NCBI GenBank assembly: GCA_905160935.1 | Contig: CAJHZI010000563.1 | Location: forward strand, 942,001 to 1,006,000 | From: Enchytraeus crypticus | Taxonomy: Eukaryota > Annelida > Clitellata > Enchytraeida > Enchytraeidae | Direction of reading: 5' to 3' | DNA: 64,000 nt | Part shown: positions 20,200-31,814 of the stretch, in pieces | Position numbering within the stretch: the first letter of the stretch is position 1 | Layout of the letters: each line of letters opens with the position of its first letter | Program-made: the position numbers and the translations under genes | The notes under the pieces: model-generated | Told to the model about the DNA's origin: nothing | The model's database searches: none | The model's input: the letters and a program-made list of their open reading frames with translations, nothing else

Positions 20200-21805
20200 A
20201 ATGTCTCAATGCTTCTTCTGAAAGTGTACACATTCCGTAATGATGGGAATATTAACTTACATAATTCTATAGGTGATTTTTAATGTTATTAGATAATACA
20301 CATAAGATAACACATATAAGTCGTTGCTGATATCTTAATTATACTGCAGATAGGACTACCTAGCATTGATAAATATTTTGTTAAATGAGTAGAAAGAAGG
20401 GATACCAAAAAGGAACCCCATAAATAGAAAAGTCTATATTGGGCAGATCGAGTATAGGAAGAGCTGGTAAATTCTTTTATTGATTCATGGAAATGTCTAT
20501 GAAATGGATGGCTTGAAAGTCATTAAGACCTTATATATAAATATTTTTATAAATATATATATATATATATATAAATATGTTTTTTTTGTTTATTTATTTC
20601 TTAATTTATTTATTTATATTACGCAACTTAGTTGACCAAAAACATCTTGAACTCAAAAGTACTCAAATATGCAACAAATAAAAATAATGTAAAGAAAACA
20701 ATAACCTGCATTTCGAAAGTAAGGCCTCTGCTGCTATGCAATAAACTCACAAATACCATCAGTAATTAAACTGCACTGGTTACATTTGATAAACCATACA
20801 CCCAGAAATTATACAAATGATGGTTTTCTTTCACAACATTTTGAAGTTCAGATTTATTATTTCTCTGTAATTACTTTTTTAATGTAGAACATTTGTACTG
20901 ATATGAATTGCCAGCTTGTCTTAAAAGTCGCCCCCCAAAGATAGATTTGTACTTATTATCCTTAGCATTGCATTTTCAGAAGTATCCAGAGACGATAATA
21001 CACGCATAAGCTTTAATGCATATACATGTGGGTGCATATATTTGTACTGTTAACATGACACTAACCTGCACTGTCAGAGAAGTAACAATTTACAGTGACG
21101 AATTGATAAAGACATTTAATAAATGTAGGCCTACAATAAAAATAGAAAATTCGCAAAATGTGTCGCCAGTTACCAAAGCACTTGCTATCACTGAAAAGCC
21201 TAGATATTGCTTAGCTTGATCAAATGTATGAACTGACTTTGTAATTCTCATAACGATTCCTACAGGTCCAACTACATGTGATCGTTTTCTGAGGCGAAAG
21301 AGTTAAAACTAAGCTAAAAACCAAAAAGTCCAAATTGATAAAAGAACAAAGGAATAGTCTAAACCACCTAGTTCACTAAAAAGTAATAAAAAGTTTTGAT
21401 TGACTTTGCCTTAGATGATCATTAGTTATGGTGTAGGTTTTGAGGCTAAACATACTAAATGTACATGCAGTAGTTTCATACCTTGTTTTATTCCCTCTTA
21501 AAATAGCTTCTTCTGAAATATTTCTTTCCCTTTCCTTGATTTTGTTATGTGTACATCTCTCGCCCTATCTCCTACCAATATTAAACATATTTCAATTTTC
21601 ATTGGCATCTTAATTAATAAGTTATAGCTTAATATTTTTAATTTCACCAACCGAATGGTAGTTATAGCTACAACCAAAAACAACAATCAAAGAATATTGT
21701 CGGATGTCAGCTAGATAGAGCTTTTGTGCTCTTTCTAAGGGCCGTTTATTTTGTGATCTATATTGAATGAAATGCTCTGGGTTTACGTGTATTCTATTGC
21801 AATTG
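20200..21805. other. Intergenic, AT-rich
   Basis: A (TA)n tract near 20553-20576. Otherwise unique sequence with no gene signal. Confidence 0.45.
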
Positions 21806-21811
21806 ATAAAA

Positions 21812-21813
21812 AC

Positions 21814-21855
<42 letters not shown>
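21812..21855. repeat. (CT)n microsatellite
   Basis: Uninterrupted CT repeats, continuing as a pyrimidine-rich stretch to about 21915. Confidence 0.95.
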
Positions 21856-21858
<3 letters not shown>

Positions 21859-22044
21859 ACCATGTCTTTCTACTCTTCTCTTTTTCTGATTCGCTCTCTT
21901 TCTCTCGCTCTTTAATTATTCTCCCGAGTCATTAGAATTTATGGCGAAATTTATGTCTACCTCCTTCATAACCGTTTTCCAAACTTCCAGCCTTCCACTA
22001 TAAAGTCAGGACTACACGAATCGTTCGTTTGGCAGTTTCATGGT

Positions 22045-22195
22045 ATTTAGACTGAAGCTAAAGTCAAACGTAACGTTAAACGTCAGTTTCCAGCTCTATT
22101 GCATGTCAGTGACGCGGGTAGCACTGAATTTAACCCTGCATCAACTGATACACTGACAAACAACTTGCCAACAAACCACTGACGCTGCCATAAAG
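22045..22195 (-). mobile_element. Diverged SINE, family B
   Basis: GAAGCTAAAG, AACGTCAGTTTCCAG, ATGTCAGTGACGCGGG, TTTAACCCTGCA and CCACTGACGC keep family order on the minus strand. Confidence 0.5.
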
Positions 22196-22624
22196 ATTAT
22201 AGACTACAGATTGGTTAAGTCGGTAGTGATAGTACTAAGAGCAGTAAAAACGCCCCTAAATTTAATGTAACATTGGATGAAAAAGCGAGTTTAATTCTTA
22301 GGTCATGGAAGTTATCAAAAGAACGTAGGTATCATATTATAAGAAATTACGTGGTGATTTCGATGGTCAGATTTGTTTATAGTCTAGTCGGAAAAAATAT
22401 TATGTGTTTAAAAGTGTTAAATTGCTAAGGTATGTGGTAGATACTTGAAGAACCATCGCTGATGTGATTCAGAAGTCACGACTTCCATCAAACGACACTA
22501 TTTTAGATACAATGAGGTCTAGAATGTGTGTGTGTCTCAATTGCTGTTTACATGTAGATAATAACAAAGTGTAGCAAATTGTAATGCAGATTTATGTAGA
22601 ATTCTGAGATTTGGATTGTCAATT

Positions 22625-22672
22625 AAGCTGGAGAGAGAGAAAAAAAGAGAGAGAAAGAGAGAGAGAGAGAGT
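22625..22672. repeat. (GA)n microsatellite
   Basis: GA-rich tract with AAAAA interruptions, followed by a TAGGCCTA motif. Confidence 0.85.
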
Positions 22673-22779
22673 AGGCCTATAAAGAGAAATAAATTACAAT
22701 CACAGTAAAATCGTGTTAACAATTTTTATTCTGGCTTAGGCTAAAAGCCATACACAAGAAAAGGCTAAACACTATTGGT

Positions 22780-22915
22780 AGAGCTTAGCTTAACGTCAGT
22801 TTATTATAAGGGAAAGAATATCAGTGAAATGGAAACCGATCAAACGGAACCCTGAAATTGCAGATCCGTAATGGACAACTGGCCGATACACTATCAGCTC
22901 CACCATTGCGGCGAC
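22780..22915 (-). mobile_element. Diverged SINE, family B
   Basis: GCTTAGCTTAACGTCAG, AATATCAGTGAAATGG, AACCCTGAAATTGCAGATCC and a diverged A-box end follow the minus-strand order of family B. Confidence 0.45.
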
Positions 22916-22919
22916 AACC

Positions 22920-23300
22920 TTTACAGATGCTGATACAAAATCCTTCCTATGAATTTACGTGTATATGTACATATTAAGAAGGTATCACAAAGTTTAGCGT
23001 TTGCTTATGCACTAAAATACTCTCAGGCTTGAACTTTATCTCATATCTTTTACTTTATATATTAAAATAATCTTGTTACTTATTATATTTATAAGCTTTT
23101 GAAAATTTGTAAAGCCTTCATCAAATTTAAAAACCTAAATACTTAAATTGAACTTCGAGGTTGAAAAATTTAAAATTATATTATTATATTATAATTTAAA
23201 ATTATATTATTCCCATTTAAATTTCGACTATAATCAAGATTTAGCTTAACAAAATCTTTCAGCTGTATGAATATGTCATTAGACAATTTTGATTCTTATA
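22920..23300. other. Intergenic, AT-rich
   Basis: A short TTATATTAT-rich palindromic stretch at 23170-23215. No gene seen. Confidence 0.45.
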
Positions 23301-23304
23301 AATA

Positions 23305-23465
23305 AGAAAATAATGGTAAATCAAGAGGAATGCTATAGATTATATAAAGATCCAATCGTATGTGGACATGAAGAGGAAAACAGAAGATAAGGATGAGTGA
23401 AGGCGTTATACACCATGGACCTATCAGTAGGCAGTGCACTAAGAGTTGGAGAGAGAGAGATAAAT
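23305..23465 (+). mobile_element. LINE family A 3' end
   Basis: AAAGATCCAATCGTATGTGG, ACATGAAGAGGAAAACAGAA, GGCGTTATACACCATGGACC, the hairpin-type CTATCAGTAGGCAG, TGCACTAAGAG and a short GA tail. Confidence 0.65.
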
Positions 23466-24335
23466 AATTGAATGAATGTAATGGAAAGAAAAGCTGCACG
23501 GTTCATTTGCACCAACTAGCCTAGTTGCGCACTGCACTGTATAAATCATGTGCATAATGTCATTAATGAAGAGCTTAAGGGGATAAATTTAATCAACAAG
23601 ATGCCAGTGTACAGAAACGGACACAGAAGTACGAAGAGAGAGACTTGGGTTGGTAGGGAACATAAATGCGTTTTATGTCGTCAGTCGAATGTTCGAACGC
23701 TGGATGGTTGATAGGTCAAGTGTATAATCCGATGTCTCCGCTGGTCCTGAATTTACGTTAACCCCCTTTCAGCTTCAATGCTTATCCTGCTGGACTGCTT
23801 GCCGGTTTAATTCCAACCTTAGCCCCTAGTTTAGTCCTCAGCTTACTGAAATGATATTATACAGAATGCAACATACTGGACGAGTGGAGTGAAGAAATGG
23901 ATTCTATTGTAGACTGATGCAGATAAAACATTTTTCATATGCTCGCAATTCCATTAAAATCTTGAGAATATAGTTCTTCAGCTTAATTAACATCTTTGTG
24001 AATAGATTAAGTGAGATACTAATTATAAAGTTATCTTCATATCATACAAAGTAAGAGGTCAATTAATACAAAAGCAAGCTGATTAAGATTAATTAAGCTA
24101 AATTTTTAGTAACATAGAAATAAAATATAATAATTTGATATATTAAGAATAAATACAATATTTTATTTTACAAGAAAGGTTCGATTCTTCGTTGATTACA
24201 CTATCGACTACAAACTAAGAGGCAGTTATGAATATAGAAGATAATCTTTAAGTTAATTTTCCATGTTTGCTATTAAAACCTATTTTGTTTACATTTTGAT
24301 TAAAGCTTTATAGCAACCCCTATGTTTAACCGTTG
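23466..24335. other. Intergenic
   Basis: Unique sequence with no gene seen. Confidence 0.4.
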
Positions 24336-24429
24336 CTTCATTCTTTACGCTTGGTTCAACCATTATGTTTCCAAACTTCGGTCTAGCCCTTTTTTAAATT
24401 ATTGTTTCAATTACTAAGTTTAACTCCTA

Positions 24430-24740
24430 ATCCTGCTCTTGATTCAACCCTTGGTTCAACCACCATGTTTAACCCTTGGCTCAGCTCTTGATTCAACCCT
24501 TAGTTCAACCACTATGTCCAGCCCTTGATTCAACCCTTGGTTCAACCACTATGTCCAGCCCTTAATTAAACCCTTGGTTCAACCACTATGTCCAACCCTT
24601 GATTAAACCCTTGGTTCAACCACTATGTCCAGCCCTTGATTAAAACCTTGGTTCAACCAGTATGTCCAGCCCTTGATTCAACCCTTGGTTCAACCACTAT
24701 GTCCAGCCCTTGATTCAAGCCTCGGTTCAACCACTATATT
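24430..24740. repeat. 38-bp minisatellite, about eight units
   Basis: Unit CTTGGTTCAACCACTATG plus TCCAGCCCTTGATTCAACCC. Related half-units extend left to about 24340. Units differ by scattered point changes. Confidence 0.88.
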
Positions 24741-25079
24741 TAACTTTTTCTCCAGCCCTTGGTTGAACTCATCTCTACCTCACAAACATGACTACATCGC
24801 TCTCCCGGTGCAGTTATTCTCCAGAGTCATGTTCAGTGGAATAACGTTTAACTGTCACTGACTAATTTAATATTGAAAGATATCGTCGCAAATTACGAAC
24901 AATTCTAAGCCGGTGTGTAAGTCATGTAATCATGTAATCATTTGTAAGTCAGGCAAAATCTCTCGTTGTGGTACTGATGACGTAAGTTAAGATTGAAACC
25001 TACGAAGTTTTCATGTCAAATGTTTAAAGTTTTGCAATGAGTAGGCCGTCTATGTTGCATGTACGAACTTCTAGATTAT

Positions 25080-25235
25080 TTGACTATTTGAAATTCAGAA
25101 CTTTGGACTGAATTTCTAGATTTTGGAATTTGCACCATTTCTTTTTGCTCGCTGGCTTGATTTTGTCTCAACAGTGCTCGATGTTGTCATTGACGACTGT
25201 AGCACTCAAATTGTTGTTATTATTATTATTACATA
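25080..25235 (+). mobile_element. LINE family D 3' UTR fragment
   Basis: TTTGGACTGAATTTCTAGAT, GCTTGATTTTGTCTCAACAG and TGCTCGATGTTGTCATTGAC match 190-330 nearly base for base, ending in TTGTTGTTATTATTATTA. Confidence 0.8.
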
Positions 25236-25298
25236 AATATCAATATTTCACTGAAAAGTATCATATATCTTCCTGTCAAATGTTGACGGATGAGGAAG

Positions 25299-25303
<5 letters not shown>

Positions 25304-25367
<64 letters not shown>
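25304..25367. repeat. (TA)n microsatellite
   Basis: Long TA tract with one AAA interruption. Confidence 0.95.
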
Positions 25368-25370
<3 letters not shown>

Positions 25371-26585
25371 TACAAACAATCAATAACTACCATTTCAACA
25401 TAGTACTATTATCTATCAACTGTTGAATTATTGTGTGGGTGTGATGTGATGAAAGAATAAATAAAGAATACATAAAAGTTTTCTAGATTAGTTTGAACTA
25501 CTTGTTTGAAGACGTCTAAATTGATCTCCTTAAATTCGCTATCCACTTCCTTTCGATTTGTAGTTTATGTATTAATACATTTATGTATTAATATATATAA
25601 ATGTATTAATACATACAGATTGTAATAATACAAAATTGTATTACATAATTATATTATACAAGTCTAACAACAAATTCATATTAAAATTCATAATTGTATT
25701 ATAATTTCGGTAAAAGAGGTTAAAATATCAAATTCAACAAACTGCAATTCTATTCTATTCTTGTCTAATATTCTCAACCCTTATGACGCAAAATATTGTT
25801 ACTTCGAAAAGTTTTATTGCATTTCTAAGCAATAAATTTAAAGTATATTTTGTTTTGACTAAAAATGGGCCAATTTACGGCCGTAAATTTGTCTAAACTT
25901 TTTCATGAATTATTATGGGAAACTAATCCGATATAATGCTGACTCAGATACATAATATCTATGTTTTAGTAAACATTGTCAACTGTTTTCTGGTGGTTAG
26001 AATATTATTTCTTGAAAATGTAAATTTCTAAATGTTCTAAATGTTTCTAAATGGTTTTTGTAAATGTTAGTGTTCCTATAAATAAAATCAGTATTTTTGA
26101 CTTAGTGTCTCTTCTATAACGATTTATTTTGCTTTTATATGCGCTTTTTGCTTAAATGATTTAATAAACGGACGCAGGTCTAACTTTTGAAAATATTCCC
26201 TTCGAAAAGAGTCAAAGTCTATAAAATATACTTTCAGGTTTGACAAAGTTTCTAATACATTTTATGGAAAGAGGCCTTTGATGTCATAATGACTTTGTAG
26301 AGAAAGTGACAATTAAAACAAAATATTGTAATTTGAGCAAAATTATACTATTTGTTCTAGATAATTTGCTGTCTTTGGGTATGTCTGATTGTTTCATGGT
26401 TTCTAAACTTTTACTTTGTAAGATACAGTTATTAGAAGATAATTTTCCGTCATTCGGCAGGTGGAGTTCAAGAGCTCAGAACGCTTTGAACGTTGTTTTG
26501 TGGCTAAATTTAGTCGACGGTAAATGAAAGTTTAACCTCAGTTTCGTGGATCAACGGTATGATTACTGACCATTGGTAATTTCAT
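25368..26585. other. Intergenic, AT-rich
   Basis: Contains a near-palindromic TGTATTAATACA cluster at 25566-25613. A 73-codon ORF at 26306-26527 has no recognisable motif. Confidence 0.45.
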
Positions 26586-26587
26586 TG

Positions 26588-26633
<46 letters not shown>

Positions 26634-26700
26634 GATACTCACCTTATGCTCAATATTGTCATGGACAGCAGTAGCACTCTAATCATTTCGTTGTTGTTGA
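26586..26700 (+). mobile_element. (GA)n tract and LINE family D 3' fragment
   Basis: (GA)n at 26588-26628, then CTCAATATTGTCATGGACAG and AGTAGCACTCTAATC with a TTG tail. Confidence 0.6.
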
Positions 26701-26704
26701 TTCC

Positions 26705-28080
26705 TAGAGATTATGTATGACAACAATTTACTAAATTATTTAGCTGCATTTCTCAGTTTAGGATAACATTATGCAGACCGATTTGGCAACAGTGTTCTCA
26801 AATCTACACATTAACAATTTTTCAAATAGTATTCTAAATTGCACCATTGGAGTTTTACATTGCTAAATAGTTTACAATAAAAAAAGAATTGCTAAATGGC
26901 TACATGTACAACACAAGTACACATATCAAGTGCCGCGGGTTATGTCCCGCAGTAGCTGTAGAATGTTGACCAACTGCCCATTGAACAAGCCGGTGTCAAA
27001 GCTACCAGCCTTTGATCTTCACTTTGATCCTTACCGATATATTCCGACAGTCATATATGCTGGAATTAATAAAACAATTACCTCAAAGACAAACAAAACT
27101 GAGTTTAGTTTGTTATATTAAACAAGCGATATTAAACTTAGGGCCTACTGGGTGCCTGCAACATAACACTCTCGTAGACCTACCGTCTACGTATACTGTT
27201 ACACTTCTAAACAAACCGTAATAAAATATAACAAACTCTGCAGTGTCAACACCGAGGACTATGAACCTAAATCCCAACTGACAAGCAATGATCCAAGAAG
27301 GCCACGATTTGGTCCAAACCTAAGCAAGCAGAAAGATCACAATTTTCTTCAATGATGCAATCTTTCAATTTTTATTCCTCTCATTTACGCTATATCCCAC
27401 AATATACGGACAATCACTGGGGTATTAAACCCCCGGACTGAGGGAGAATTTGACCCGCATCTCAAACCTCAAATTAACAGAGTAAAAGTGGTTATGAATA
27501 CGAACAACGATGCTAAAATACGTCTTTAGAATCGTCTTTAGAATACTGCGCCTGCTCTGAAGTAACGTTTTAAATCAATTACAGCCAAGCAAAGGGTTGT
27601 GGCATTTACTACATCCAGGGGAATTTGAACCAGAAAGAACGGTGATAGTTTTTCTCATTGGTAAATAATCAGGTAGTAAAAATCTACGTCACCTTAATGA
27701 AAATATAGTGCTTTAAAAATTCGTTGAAAACTATTAAAGTGAAGAATTAAGGCTTTAAACTCGGAATTAACACAATAAACTTTAAAATATTACCCTGCTT
27801 TCATATTTCGAATTCCTTGGAATCAATTTAAATTATTAAATCATATATTGTTGAATTTCGAAAATCGTTAATTATTGAACTCAGTGCAAAATAAATGTTT
27901 AAGACTGAAGGATCTCATCTATGTCGAAATTTATCTCGACTTTAGAATGCGGTTCCTAAAAGAAAGTCAAAAGCTAAAAAACTTGGACAAATTGAGGATA
28001 TTACGTCAAGTATGAATGAAGCTAAACAAAACATAGGAAAAACTACAAAATTAGATTAATTATCATTTTTAGATTCGCAA
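26705..28080. other. Intergenic with short ORFs
   Basis: The stretch 26900-27240 is less AT-rich and holds two short plus-strand ORFs (63 and 69 codons) without recognisable domains or clear splice sites. No repeat family assigned. Confidence 0.4.
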
Positions 28081-28094
28081 TATCATATTCTCTG

Positions 28095-28172
28095 TCTTTC
28101 TGCTTCTCTCTTTCTCTCTGTTTCTGTCTCTCACCACTCTCTCTCTCTTTATGTATATATATATATATATAT

Positions 28173-28203
<31 letters not shown>

Positions 28204-28208
28204 TGTAC

Positions 28209-28263
<55 letters not shown>

Positions 28264-28334
28264 GAGAGAGAGAGAAGAGAGATTGATGAGAGAGAGAAAC
28301 AGAAAGAAAGTATATTAAACGAAAGTATATAGAA

Positions 28335-28398
<64 letters not shown>

Positions 28399-28400
28399 GA
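28095..28400. repeat. Palindromic compound microsatellite (CT)n-(TA)n-(GA)n-(TA)n
   Basis: CT-rich DNA, then TTATGTATATATA, a long TA block, then TATATACATAGAGAGAG. The right half is roughly the reverse complement of the left half. A further (TA)n block fills 28340-28396. Tyr/Ile-rich ORFs here are artefacts. Confidence 0.88.
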
Positions 28401-28499
28401 TTCATAAACATGTACACATGTACATGTACATACACATGTACATGTACATAAGTTTATATACATTATCTATACTGTATATATAATTAAAAACTGTCTCGG

Positions 28500-28920
28500 G
28501 CTGTAACTGATGTCGTCTATTAGAGGCGAAATGGCCGCTTAACCCGATATTTGCCAGGCCTATTTTATCCCTACAATCCTACATCCATCAACATTCCGTT
28601 GTTCCTTGAGCATGCATGAATGATGATTTATATTTATTGTTTCCAGTAAAATCTTTTAATTAAACCTTTCCATTCATACAATCACCCAATGGTCGAGGGA
28701 CGAGTGCAGCAAACAAACTAATTCGATTATACGCAGTCGGGTTTAGACGCTTCGACTGATTTGTATGCAGAACCGGAGCCGTCTTCGAGAACCTACTCCA
28801 GCTGCTTTATTAGAAAATAGACATCTCTTGCGTACGTTTATTGTCTTTATAGTGCGTCCAATGACATGAGGAACAGCGGGAAGCCTGACCGGTGGGAGTG
28901 GACTGAGACCTGGTGCTAAG
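28500..28920 (+). promoter_or_regulatory. GC-richer unique region upstream of a TATA box
   Basis: Less AT-rich than its surroundings, with several CpGs (GGTCGAGGGACGAG, GCAGTCGGGTTTAGACGC). No repeat family recognised. It leads directly to the TATA box at 28921. Confidence 0.4.
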
Positions 28921-28928
28921 TATAAATA
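28921..28928 (+). promoter_or_regulatory. Candidate TATA box
   Basis: TATAAATA, preceded by GTGCTAAG. Sequences around 28950-28970 (CTCGATCCCTCTTTCATCAG) lie at about the right distance for transcription initiation. Confidence 0.5.
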
Positions 28929-28951
28929 GTACCTTGAAGGTAATGCCTGCC

Positions 28952-29156
28952 TCGATCCCTCTTTCATCAGCTCTGCTATCCAGTGTTTCCTGAGTTCATT
29001 TGGTAAAGTAGAGATCTCTGCACAACCAGTATATTTATCCGGTTACCCTGCCTCCTTAGTAGAATTTGTGAAATTGGAATGTTGAGCACTGAGAAGATTA
29101 CTTCGTTGTATGAGTAAGATTCGACTAACTCGTATACTGAAATGTTTGTGCTTTAG
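28952..29156 (+). other. Candidate first exon of an unidentified gene
   Basis: The stretch from the predicted start to a strong donor, TTTAG|GTAAGG at 29156/29157. An ATG at 29110 opens a frame of 15 codons (MSKIRLTRIL, then KCLCF) running in phase 2 into the donor; an in-frame stop at 29083-29085 precedes it. The hydrophobic, Cys-containing start could begin a signal peptide, but this is speculative. No downstream exon could be identified. A short upstream ORF begins at 29079. Confidence 0.35.
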
Positions 29157-29430
29157 GTAAGGTCAGAATACTATTATTTCTCTTGAATTTAGATTAATTT
29201 GTGTTGTATTAAAATAAAGTGTTATGATGGACATATTTTGTTGGGCTAAATGTTTTTATGATCGATATCAATCCAGATGTATACAACTTTATCTTCAAAT
29301 TAGTGTATGTTGAATCATTATTTTGATGGCGTTTCATTTAATCAATAATGATCTTCTTTTGTTAAGAAACCCTTTCTAATTCCAATAGTTGATACAATAA
29401 TCTTAAATGTAGGTACAGTTGCCGCAGAAT

Positions 29431-30844
29431 CAATCCTGCAACAATAGGCCTACTTATCATAGCATCAGTCCTGCAACAATAGGCCTACTTATCATAGCAT
29501 CAGTCCTGCAACAATAGGCCTACTTATCATAGCATCAGTCCTGCAACAATAGGCCTACTTATCATAGCATCAGTCGTGCAACAATAGGCCTACTTATCAT
29601 AGCATCAGTCGTGCAACAATAGGCCTACTTATCATAGCATCAGTCCTGCAACAATAGGCCTACTTATCATAGCATCAGTCGTGCAACAATAGGCCTACTT
29701 ATCATAGCATCAGTCCTGCAACAATAGGCCTACTTATCATAGCATCAGTCCTGCAACAATAGGCCTACTTATCATAGCATCAGTCCTGCAACAATAGGCC
29801 TACTTATCATAGCATCAGTCCTGCAACAATAGGCCTACTTATCATAGCATCAGTCGTGCAACAATAGGCCTACTTATCATAGCATCAGTCCTGCAACAAT
29901 AGGCCTACTTATCATAGCATCAGTCCTGCAACAATAGGCCTACTTATCATAGCATCAGTCGTGCAACAATAGGCCTACTTATCATAGCATCAGTCCTGCA
30001 ACAATAGGCCTACTTATCATAGCATCAGTCCTGCAACAATAGGCCTACTTATCATAGCATCAGTCCTGCAACAATAGGCCTACTTATCATAGCATCAGTC
30101 CTGCAACAATAGGCCTACTTATCATAGCATCAGTCCTGCAACAATAGGCCTACTTATCATAGCATCAGTCGTGCAACAATAGGCCTACTTATCATAGCAT
30201 CAGTCCTGCAACAATAGGCCTACTTATCATAGCATCAGTCCTGCAACAATAGGCCTACTTATCATAGCATCAGTCCTGCAACAATAGGCCTACTTATCAT
30301 AGCATCAGTCCTGCAACAATAGGCCTACTTATCATAGCATCAGTCCTGCAACAATAGGCCTACTTATCATAGCATCAGTCCTGCAACAATAGGCCTACTT
30401 ATCATAGCATCAGTCCTGCAACAATAGGCCTACTTATCATAGCATCAGTCCTGCAACAATAGGCCTACTTATCATAGCATCAGTCCTGCAACAATAGGCC
30501 TACTTATCATAGCATCAGTCCTGCAACAATAGGCCTACTTATCATAGCATCAGTCCTGCAACAATAGGCCTACTTATCATAGCATCAGTCCTGCAACAAT
30601 AGGCCTACTTATCATAGCATCAGTCGTGCAACAATAGGCCTACTTATCATAGCATCAGTCCTGCAACAATAGGCCTACTTATCATAGCATCAGTCCTGCA
30701 ACAATAGGCCTACTTATCATAGCATCAGTCGTGCAACAATAGGCCTACTTATCATAGCATCAGTCGTGCAACAATAGGCCTACTTATCATAGCATCAGTC
30801 GTGCAACAATAGGCCTACTTATCATAGCATCAGTCGTGCAACCA
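29431..30844. repeat. 35-bp minisatellite, about 41 near-identical units
   Basis: Unit CTGCAACAATAGGCCTAC plus TTATCATAGCATCAGTC. The units I read are identical except at the first base, which is C in most and G in about a quarter; the last four are all G. Each unit contains the window-wide AGGCCTA motif. The first unit differs (CAATCC) and the array breaks off at AACCACAG. Confidence 0.97.
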
Positions 30845-30982
30845 CAGTTGTATCGAACATGAATAAACCTATATACTTGAAAACTCCAATGATACTGCTG
30901 TATAAAAGAAAATTACAATAAATTCAACACATTTGCTATAGCAGGATTCCGTTCGCTTAATTAGCAAATTAATTAATGAATT

Positions 30983-31035
30983 AATCAAACAATGAACAAT
31001 TTGAGTTCTGCAGTGTTCATGACAACATCAAACAA
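30983..31035 (-). mobile_element. LINE family D 3' fragment
   Basis: AACAATTTGAGTTCTGCAGT ... CATGACAACATCAA on plus is the reverse of the family D block. Confidence 0.5.
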
Positions 31036-31212
31036 AGAAATATAAAATAGCTTTTAAATTGTCATCGGAAGATCTTGATATAATCACAGACGTTCTACAC
31101 ATTATAATGCTATATTGCGTTAAAAATTGAATCATCGCAATGAAGGTTTGCTACTTTTTGAAGATTATCGTCAGGGTTAATAGCTAATCTACTGAAAACA
31201 AGTCCATATAAT

Positions 31213-31335
31213 CAGCCAGTGGCGATGTCGGAAAGTTATTCGACCGCGGATCAGTATAAAATCCTGGGCTCGCCCGTCACTGATATCGCTTTCGTGTGAG
31301 AAAACTGACGTTAATATTAGCTTTTTTTTAGCTTT
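31213..31335 (+). mobile_element. SINE family B copy
   Basis: AGCCAGTGGCGATGTCGG (A box), GACCGCGGATCAGTAT, a B box shortened by a small deletion (AAAATCC), TGGGCTCGCCCGTCACTG and ACTGACGTTAATATTAGC with a T-rich end. Confidence 0.72.
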
Positions 31336-31699
31336 TTAGAGATGATTATTGAATATTGTAGTACTTGTGAAGAATTATAGGGGTCAGTGCAGCAGGAGAG
31401 TCAATAATTTTAAATTTAGTTATGGGTCTGTGAAATAACGCTGACTGTATATTTCACATTCCTTTCCTGAACTGACTGCAATGTGATTAGAAGAAGAAAT
31501 TACAACTGAATGCAAAATTAAAAAACTATTCAATTAGTCAAACCTTCTCTTGAATCTTCAATCCTTTTTGTTATATCTCTATCGCAAATAGCAATATTGT
31601 TAATGTGAATACTGAGGCCTTCTTTAATCATTTAGAATTTTTTGCTTGCATTGTTGTTATACCTTTTTACTGTCGCCTATTTTTCCTAGCCTGTGTCTT

Positions 31700-31812
31700 A
31701 TTGGCATATTGTGTGACAGCAGATCAGTAGCTGAAGGGTTCAAATCTGGAGTTCTCCAAGTCTCTGGCATACCATAGAGCAGGAAGCTGACGTTGAACTT
31801 GGCTTTAATCAT
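31700..31812 (+). mobile_element. tRNA-like SINE, sister of the copy upstream of exon 4
   Basis: ATTGGCATATTGTGTGACAG, CAGATCAGTAGC, GGGTTCAAATCTGGA and GGAAGCTGACGTTGAAC align with 11985-12090. Confidence 0.62.
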
Positions 31813-31814
31813 TT

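Noticed and set aside
25566-25613. Near-palindrome of TGTATTAATACA units
   Set aside because: AT-rich with several mismatches; expected by chance in this composition.
28043-28463. Tyr/Ile-rich ORFs of 104 and 130 codons
   Set aside because: Translations of TA, GA and CT microsatellites.
29431-30844. CRISPR-like appearance of a regularly repeating 35-bp unit
   Set aside because: Units abut with no unique spacers and the genome is eukaryotic; it is a minisatellite.
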